Notes under the pieces: generated by a model
The model's database searches: none
What the model saw: the letters and a program-made list of their open reading frames with translations, nothing else
What the model was told of the DNA's origin: nothing
Translations under genes and position numbers: made by a program
NCBI RefSeq assembly: GCF_013362815.1
Contig: NZ_JABFVK010000108.1
Coordinates: 1-39,756, forward strand
DNA: 39,756 nt
DNA from: Hamadaea sp.
GTDB lineage: Bacteria; Actinomycetota; Actinomycetes; Mycobacteriales; Micromonosporaceae
Direction: 5' to 3'
In this document: piece after piece, positions 38,941-39,756 of the stretch
Position numbering within the stretch: the stretch's first letter is position 1
Layout: the number at the start of each line of letters is the position of its first letter

Positions 38941-39597
38941 GTGGCGTATGTGATCTCGGTGAATCTGGGCGTACGGCGGGAGACGGAGGCGTCGGAGGTC
39001 GGCGTCACCGGCATCGACAAACGGCCGGTAGCCGAACCGGTGTACGTACAGGACCCGGGTCCTCGGGACACCGGGCTGGGCAGCGGGCTCACCGGCGACG
39101 TCGTCTGCGACCGCCGCCACCACGGCGGTGACATCCAGGCGGTTTACGCGTACGCCCGGGAGGACCTCGACTGGTGGTCCGGTGAACTGGGCCGGGAGCT
39201 GCCGGGCGGCTGCTTCGGGGAGAACCTGACCACTTCGGGGATCGACCTGACGGGCGCCCTCATGGGCGAGCGCTGGCGCGTCGGCGACGAACTCCTGCTG
39301 GAGGTCACCGATCCCCGCATCCCCTGTGGCACCTTCGCCGCTTGGATGGCCGAGCAGGGCTGGGTGAAGACGTTCACGCGGACGGCCCGGCCGGGTGCGT
39401 ACCTGCGCGTCCTGTCGCCTGGGACGATCCGGGCCGGTGACCCGATCGAGGTCGTCCACCGGCCCGACGACGGGGTCACGATGGGCGAGGCGTTCCGCGC
39501 GGTCACCCTCGAACCGGCGTTGCTGACCCGGCTGCTGACCGCCGACGGAGTCACCGAGGGGTTCCGGGACAAGGCTCGCCGACGGCTCACGGGCTGA
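38941..39597 (+). CDS. MOSC-domain protein (YiiM-like)
   Basis: 218 residues. MOSC domains bind molybdenum cofactor or act in sulfur transfer and N-oxide reduction. Features: VISVNLGVRRETEASEVGVTGIDKRPV, HGGDIQAVYAYAREDLDWWSGELGRELPGGCFGENLTTSGIDLTGALMGERWRVGD and the cysteine in VTDPRIPCGTFAAWM; the C-terminal helical stretch (LEPALLTRLLTADGVTEGFRDKARRRL) matches the YiiM-type 3-alpha tail. GTG start with TAGGAT 6 nt upstream. Confidence 0.93.
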   Translation: MAYVISVNLGVRRETEASEVGVTGIDKRPVAEPVYVQDPGPRDTGLGSGLTGDVVCDRRHHGGDIQAVYAYAREDLDWWSGELGRELPGGCFGENLTTSGIDLTGALMGERWRVGDELLLEVTDPRIPCGTFAAWMAEQGWVKTFTRTARPGAYLRVLSPGTIRAGDPIEVVHRPDDGVTMGEAFRAVTLEPALLTRLLTADGVTEGFRDKARRRLTG

Positions 39598-39631
39598 TCA
39601 TTTTCGGTTCGAGGCCACTCATTTCCGCCGC

Positions 39632-39662
39632 GAGGCCGCGTTATGCCGGATAGCGCGGCCTC
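39632..39662. terminator. hairpin after the MOSC gene
   Basis: 13-nt arms (39632-39644 and 39650-39662) with one G-T pair and a 5-nt loop; the core (39637-39658) is 19 of 22 identical to the palindrome at 14629-14650. It faces both the MOSC gene and the IS30-like gene. Confidence 0.75.
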
Positions 39663-39676
39663 CCGCGCGCTCGGGT

Positions 39677-39756
39677 TCAAGGGGTCGTTGCAACACCGGG
39701 TTTCGGGTAGGGGTTCAAGAGTAGGTCGTTGAGGGCCTCGGCTGGGGTTTTCCAGT
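39677..39756 (-). mobile_element. IS30-family transposase, 3' end only
   Basis: The last 26 codons read WKTPAEALNDLLLNPYPKPGVATTP and stop at 39677-39679. WKTPAEAL followed by GVATT near the C-terminus is the typical end of IS30 transposases (the RKxLGWKTPAEAL tail). The rest of the gene and the outer end of the element lie beyond the window. The inner insertion-sequence end should be close to 39670. Confidence 0.8.

Overview
The window is high-GC actinobacterial DNA: many GTG starts, frequent ATGA/GTGA overlaps between cotranscribed genes, numerous leaderless starts, DUF3052, DUF4235, DUF4236, DUF4383 and SCO4848-type proteins, and an AhpE-type peroxiredoxin. The overall style (heavy use of the word CGTAC, long hairpins between genes, a secreted alpha-1,3-glucanase) suggests a Micromonosporaceae-like genome. 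That placement is inference; no rRNA lies in the window.

Positions 1-13.7 kb form a catabolic and transport region. An acyl-CoA dehydrogenase (cut by the left edge) is divergent from a TetR regulator, followed by an aldehyde dehydrogenase/zinc alcohol dehydrogenase pair. The two promoters flanking this TetR gene carry matching inverted repeats. On the minus strand comes a complete branched-chain-amino-acid-type ABC importer (two ATPases, two permeases, one lipoprotein), a second TetR gene, and a pair of overlapping acyl-CoA dehydrogenase genes. The importer and the dehydrogenase pair share a second operator-like palindrome. A GAF plus winged-helix regulator is divergent from the dehydrogenase pair. 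Together they look like uptake and oxidation of a carboxylic acid or a related alcohol/aldehyde; the substrate cannot be read from sequence.

Positions 13.7-18.9 kb hold small membrane and hypothetical genes, dense intergenic hairpins and tandem repeats, a periplasmic-binding-fold protein without a signal peptide, a GNAT-NTF2 fusion divergent from a TetR gene across a near-perfect operator, and a YbaK-type deacylase.

Positions 18.9-26.4 kb are the most distinctive part: a 1427-residue secreted GH87-type alpha-1,3-glucanase divergent from a 973-residue secreted protein that joins two CBM35-like domains, two FnIII domains, a PQQ-type sugar dehydrogenase propeller and a YbhB/YbcL (PEBP) domain. 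Their shared promoter region contains a palindrome built from CTTGCA half sites, like those of LacI-family sugar regulators. I propose that the pair forms a hydrolytic plus oxidative glucan-attack module.

Positions 26.4-39.7 kb are mostly housekeeping: GNAT, OsmC, VOC, tRNA-Val(TAC), AhpE with DUF3052, a fused E1 alpha/beta 2-oxoacid dehydrogenase, an MFS exporter, a secreted phosphatase, a MuiA-like protein, small membrane proteins, GNAT with PhzF, a class F-like sortase with its probable substrate, and a MOSC protein. The right edge enters the 3' end of an IS30-type transposase gene.
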